Below are positions 61,236 through 64,000 of a stretch of DNA of 64,000 bases, piece by piece. This stretch comes from Anaerococcus urinomassiliensis. Lineage in GTDB: Bacteria > Bacillota > Clostridia > Tissierellales > Peptoniphilaceae. A program made the translations under genes and the position numbers. How positions within the stretch are numbered: position 1 is the stretch's first letter; each line of letters starts with the position of its first letter. The notes under the pieces were generated by a model. The model saw nothing but the letters and a program-made list of their open reading frames with translations. It did not search any database and was not told the origin of the DNA. The DNA lies in assembly GCF_900128425.1 (NCBI RefSeq), contig NZ_LT635782.1, forward strand, positions 942,501-1,006,500, in the 5' to 3' direction.

Positions 61236-62519
61236 TTATATCTTCTTAAATTTACTTATAAAAAATCCGTCAGTTTCATCCTCAAAGTTTACATATTCTA
61301 TATAATCTTTGCCATCTATAGGTATTAATTCAAGGTCGTTCATAGACCTTAAGTATTCAAAATTCTCTATATTTTCAATGTTACCTATGGTGCAAGTAGA
61401 GTATAGGAGCTTTCCATCAGTCCTTAAGTATTTGACTGCATTAGCTAAAATATCTCTTTGAAGTTTTGCTAGGATTTTTATATCTTCTATACTTCTATTA
61501 TAACGTATTTCTGCTTTTCTTCCCATAACCCCAAGGCCCGAACAAGGTGCATCAACTAGGACATAATCAAAGGCATCTATATACCTATCTTGAAAAATAG
61601 TCGCATCAAATGATCTAAGCTCGATATTTTTTAGTCCCAGCCTATCAATATTTTCTTTGATTAAGGGAAGTTTTTGTTCTAATAGGTCGTTGGCTATGAT
61701 CTTTCCATCATTTTCAATGTATTCACCTATATATGAGGTCTTTGTACCTGGCGCTGCACATAAGTCTAAAATCTTTGCACCTTTTTTAGGATCTAGTACC
61801 TCTATAGTTTTCATAGAAGATTCTTGTTGGATGGTAAAAAGTCCATTTTTAAAATCTATACTTTCAGCTAATCCAGCTGGATTTAAGACTCTTAAAGCAT
61901 TTTTAGAAATTTTCCCATCTTCTATTTGGTATCCAAGAGCTTTTAGCTTTTCTGTTAATTCTTTCTTGTTTGTTTTTAGATTATTTACCCTAATAGAAAT
62001 AACTTGTTCACTATTTATATATCTTAAAAATTTTTTAGTATAGTCCATGCCATAGTTTTGATAAATATAATTTGTAAGTTCTACTGGCAAGGAATATCTG
62101 ATGGATAGGGCTTTTATGTCATCTCTTTCATATATAGTTGCAATTTCTTTTTCGTCTCTTATAAAATTTCTCAAAATCGCATTTACAAAACCCTTTGATC
62201 TCTTATCTACACTCTTAGTTAGATTAACCAGTTCGTTAACCACAGCATAGTCCTTTTTTTCTAGGAAATGAATATTATAGACTCCCATCTCTAGGATTAT
62301 TAGAATTTTGGGGTTGATTTTTTTTAGCCTTATATTCGAAAGCTTCCTAATCATATAATCTAGGTAAAGCTTATTTTCTAATACTCCATAGATAATTTTT
62401 GTTGCTAAAGGTAGATTATCAGTCTCTTTTGCAAAAAAATTTATCTCTTCGTTTGATTTGCAATCCTGGTATAGGACTTTATAGAGAATATTTAAAGGTA
62501 TTTCAAATTCATTCATCAA
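61236..62519 (-). CDS. rsmB: 16S rRNA (cytosine967-C5)-methyltransferase RsmB
   Basis: 427 residues. N-terminal NusB-like RNA-binding domain (about 1-135), then the methyltransferase domain with KILDLCAAPGTKTSYIGE, VDAPCSGLGVMGRKAEIR (first Cys) and LLYSTCTIGNIEN (catalytic Cys). It modifies C967 of 16S rRNA. The start overlaps the fmt stop by four bases. Confidence 0.95.
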   Translation of the reverse strand: MMNEFEIPLNILYKVLYQDCKSNEEINFFAKETDNLPLATKIIYGVLENKLYLDYMIRKLSNIRLKKINPKILIILEMGVYNIHFLEKKDYAVVNELVNLTKSVDKRSKGFVNAILRNFIRDEKEIATIYERDDIKALSIRYSLPVELTNYIYQNYGMDYTKKFLRYINSEQVISIRVNNLKTNKKELTEKLKALGYQIEDGKISKNALRVLNPAGLAESIDFKNGLFTIQQESSMKTIEVLDPKKGAKILDLCAAPGTKTSYIGEYIENDGKIIANDLLEQKLPLIKENIDRLGLKNIELRSFDATIFQDRYIDAFDYVLVDAPCSGLGVMGRKAEIRYNRSIEDIKILAKLQRDILANAVKYLRTDGKLLYSTCTIGNIENIENFEYLRSMNDLELIPIDGKDYIEYVNFEDETDGFFISKFKKI

Positions 62520-63445
62520 AGAGTAATTCCTTTTTCAAAGTCATTGCCCATCAAGAATGCTTTTGTTTCCATGGCTTTTTTGCCAGGGAATTGAAGTTTG
62601 TTTATCTTTATGGCAGAATCTCCTGTTCCAATGATAATGCCTTTTTTGCTATCTGCTTGGTAGACAAATCCAGGATTTGGATCATAAGAATCGATGATTT
62701 CTGCTTCTAAAACTTTTACATTTTTATCCTCATAGGCAAAATAAGCTGTAGGATAATCTATCAAGGCTCTGATTTGATTATAAATCTTAATGCTATCATC
62801 ATTCCAATCGATCTTGCCCATTTCTTTGGTGATTTTTTTGGTAAATGTAGCTTCACTATGGTCTTGTTTGATTCTATTTTTATAAAGCTCATCAAAGTTA
62901 ATAAGTGTATCTCTTATAGCCCTGGATCCATATTCTGACATTTTTTCTTCTAGAGAATAATAGTTGTCATTCATATCTACATCTACTATCTCTTGCATTA
63001 ATATATCTCCACTGTCCATGCCTTTTTCAATTAGCATAGTTGTTGGAGATGTTTCTTTCTCTCCATTTAGCAAAGTGAACTGCATAGGAGCTGCTCCCCT
63101 ATATTTTGGTAGGATTGAAGGGTGAAGGTTTATTATCCTGTCTTTATATCTTTCTAATAATACACCACCTATAAATTGGCCAAATGCAACTACAACTATA
63201 AAATCTATTTCAAGTTTTTCTAGTTGATTTACAAATTCTTCGGTATTTACAGAATCTGGAGTTACTACGTCTATGCCATGGTCTGTGGCATATTTTTTGA
63301 TCTCTGTAGGTGTTACCTTATTTCTTGATCTCTTCTTATCTTTGGCAGTTACTACTAGTTTTACATCAAAATTTTCATCATTATAAAGAATATCCAAAGT
63401 CTGCACAGCAAACTTTGGAGTTCCCATAAAACATATATTAAGCAT
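62516..63445 (-). CDS. fmt: methionyl-tRNA formyltransferase
   Basis: 309 residues from the ATG at 63445; eight codons upstream are open but overlap def further. NICFMGTPKFAVQTLD, the formyl-THF site INLHPSILPKYRGAAPMQF (catalytic Asn, His) and GMDSGDIL are intact; the C-terminal OB-like domain binds tRNA. It formylates initiator Met-tRNA. It overlaps def by eight bases, the standard def-fmt pairing. Confidence 0.96.
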   Translation of the reverse strand: MLNICFMGTPKFAVQTLDILYNDENFDVKLVVTAKDKKRSRNKVTPTEIKKYATDHGIDVVTPDSVNTEEFVNQLEKLEIDFIVVVAFGQFIGGVLLERYKDRIINLHPSILPKYRGAAPMQFTLLNGEKETSPTTMLIEKGMDSGDILMQEIVDVDMNDNYYSLEEKMSEYGSRAIRDTLINFDELYKNRIKQDHSEATFTKKITKEMGKIDWNDDSIKIYNQIRALIDYPTAYFAYEDKNVKVLEAEIIDSYDPNPGFVYQADSKKGIIIGTGDSAIKINKLQFPGKKAMETKAFLMGNDFEKGITL

Positions 63446-63914
63446 TTTCAACGTCGTATTTAACCTCATCTATATACTTATCCCTAAATAAAATACCATC
63501 TAAGTGGTCTATTTCGTGGGAAAGTACTACTGCTGGAAAGCCGTGAGCATCCCAGATTTTTTCATTACCATCTTCGTCTAAGTATTTTACTTTGACATGC
63601 TCCGGTCTTTTAACTGTTCCATTAAATTCTGGTATTGAAAGACATCCTTCAACGCCAATTTGCTCTCCATCTGCTTCTATTATCTCTGGATTTACAAGTT
63701 TAACTAGACCAGTTTCTTCATCACGTGGATCTACAACTATCACGCGTTTTAATATACCAACTTGAGGTGCAGCAAGGCCTACGCCGTCAGCCACATACAT
63801 GGTCTCTGCCATATCATCAAGTAGTACTTTGATTCTATCTGTAATTTGAGGGACCTTTTTAGAAATTTTTCTAAGTATTGGGTCTCCTTCAATTCTAATA
63901 TTTCTAATTGCCAT
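63438..63914 (-). CDS. def: peptide deformylase
   Basis: 158 residues, typical type I length. The three motifs are present: GVGLAAPQVG, EGCLSIP (metal Cys) and HEIDHLDG (HExxH). It removes the formyl group from nascent proteins, working with Fmt. AAAGGAG precedes the ATG at 63914. Confidence 0.97.
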   Translation of the reverse strand: MAIRNIRIEGDPILRKISKKVPQITDRIKVLLDDMAETMYVADGVGLAAPQVGILKRVIVVDPRDEETGLVKLVNPEIIEADGEQIGVEGCLSIPEFNGTVKRPEHVKVKYLDEDGNEKIWDAHGFPAVVLSHEIDHLDGILFRDKYIDEVKYDVENA

Positions 63915-63956
63915 AGACTCTCCTTTGCCTATATTTTACTTTTTGACCTTGATTTT

Positions 63957-64000
63957 TCAATTTTCATCAAAGTCAATGGAATATATCTGACTTATACCAT
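63957..64000 (-). CDS. priA: possible C-terminus of primosomal protein PriA (partial)
   Basis: The minus strand enters the window in a frame reading GISQIYSIDFDEN and stop. Firmicutes PriA proteins end in a strand of the form YSIDVDP, and priA normally precedes def-fmt-rsmB. With only 13 residues the call depends mainly on gene order. Confidence 0.35.
   Translation of the reverse strand, partial: GISQIYSIDFDEN

Noticed and set aside
1..64000. tRNA, rRNA and CRISPR arrays
   Set aside because: None was recognised on reading either strand; absence was judged by eye and a covariance search could still find a degenerate tRNA at an island border.

Overview
The window is AT-rich, low-GC Gram-positive (Firmicutes) DNA with strong AGGAGG-type ribosome binding sites. 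The order murB-rapZ-whiA-dnaE-pfkA-pyk and (priA)-def-fmt-rsmB-rlmN-prpC-prkC-rsgA-rpe, plus the style of the proteins, suggests an anaerobic coccus of the Anaerococcus/Peptoniphilaceae type. This genus call is inference from remembered gene orders, not a search. No rRNA, tRNA or CRISPR array was found.

Layout. (1) 1-4.7 kb: an IS3-family end, an AbiF-type HEPN abortive-infection gene behind a promoter and a hairpin leader that looks like the AbiF RNA, a NUDIX/GNAT pair, and a large serine recombinase with a small partner ORF. (2) 4.9-6.4 kb: an IS110-family element whose ends, junction promoter and bridge-RNA donor guides can be read from the sequence. (3) 6.4-9.8 kb: a hairpin-rich non-coding stretch, an unusual tyrosine recombinase, and a group IIC intron inserted directly behind a terminator. 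(4) 9.86-16.7 kb: a giant surface subtilase with 51-bp tandem repeats. (5) 16.9-21.5 kb: a graveyard of element pieces (RepA_N start, a DUF4062 gene with an in-frame stop, methyltransferase and RlmD-tail fragments) and a second large serine recombinase. (6) 21.8-30.6 kb: an AraC regulator, an ECF transporter (S, T, fused AA'), a heterodimeric ABC exporter-fold pair and a MATE pump, probably one transport locus. (7) 30.7-42.3 kb: a mobilisation remnant (oriT-like hairpins, mobC, truncated relaxase) next to a defence island: a large TIR protein, Thoeris thsB and thsA with an overlapping XRE regulator, an FRG-domain gene split by an IS21 element and abutted by an IS256 element, and the AbiE toxin-antitoxin pair behind an operator-like promoter. 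(8) 42.5-64 kb: chromosomal backbone, almost all on the minus strand: rlmD, pyk, pfkA, dnaE, whiA, a phosphatase, rapZ, murB; divergent rpmB; a large-subunit catalase; and the translation/Ser-Thr-kinase cluster rpe to def.

How the parts work together. The accessory half is built from successive insertions: ICE or plasmid debris carries at least three named anti-phage modules (AbiF, Thoeris, AbiE) and two or three candidates (DUF4062, FRG, large TIR), and several insertions can be undone on paper. Removing the IS21 element and one copy of its 6-bp target repeat restores a single 393-codon FRG reading frame. The IS256 element sits in an 8-bp repeat at the stop codon of that same gene. The IS110 ends combine into a TTGACA-N17-TATTAT promoter, and the predicted bridge RNA contains 6-nt donor guides matching both ends. 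The backbone half is ordinary, except that a protein phosphatase lies between rapZ and whiA, where yvcK is usual in Firmicutes.
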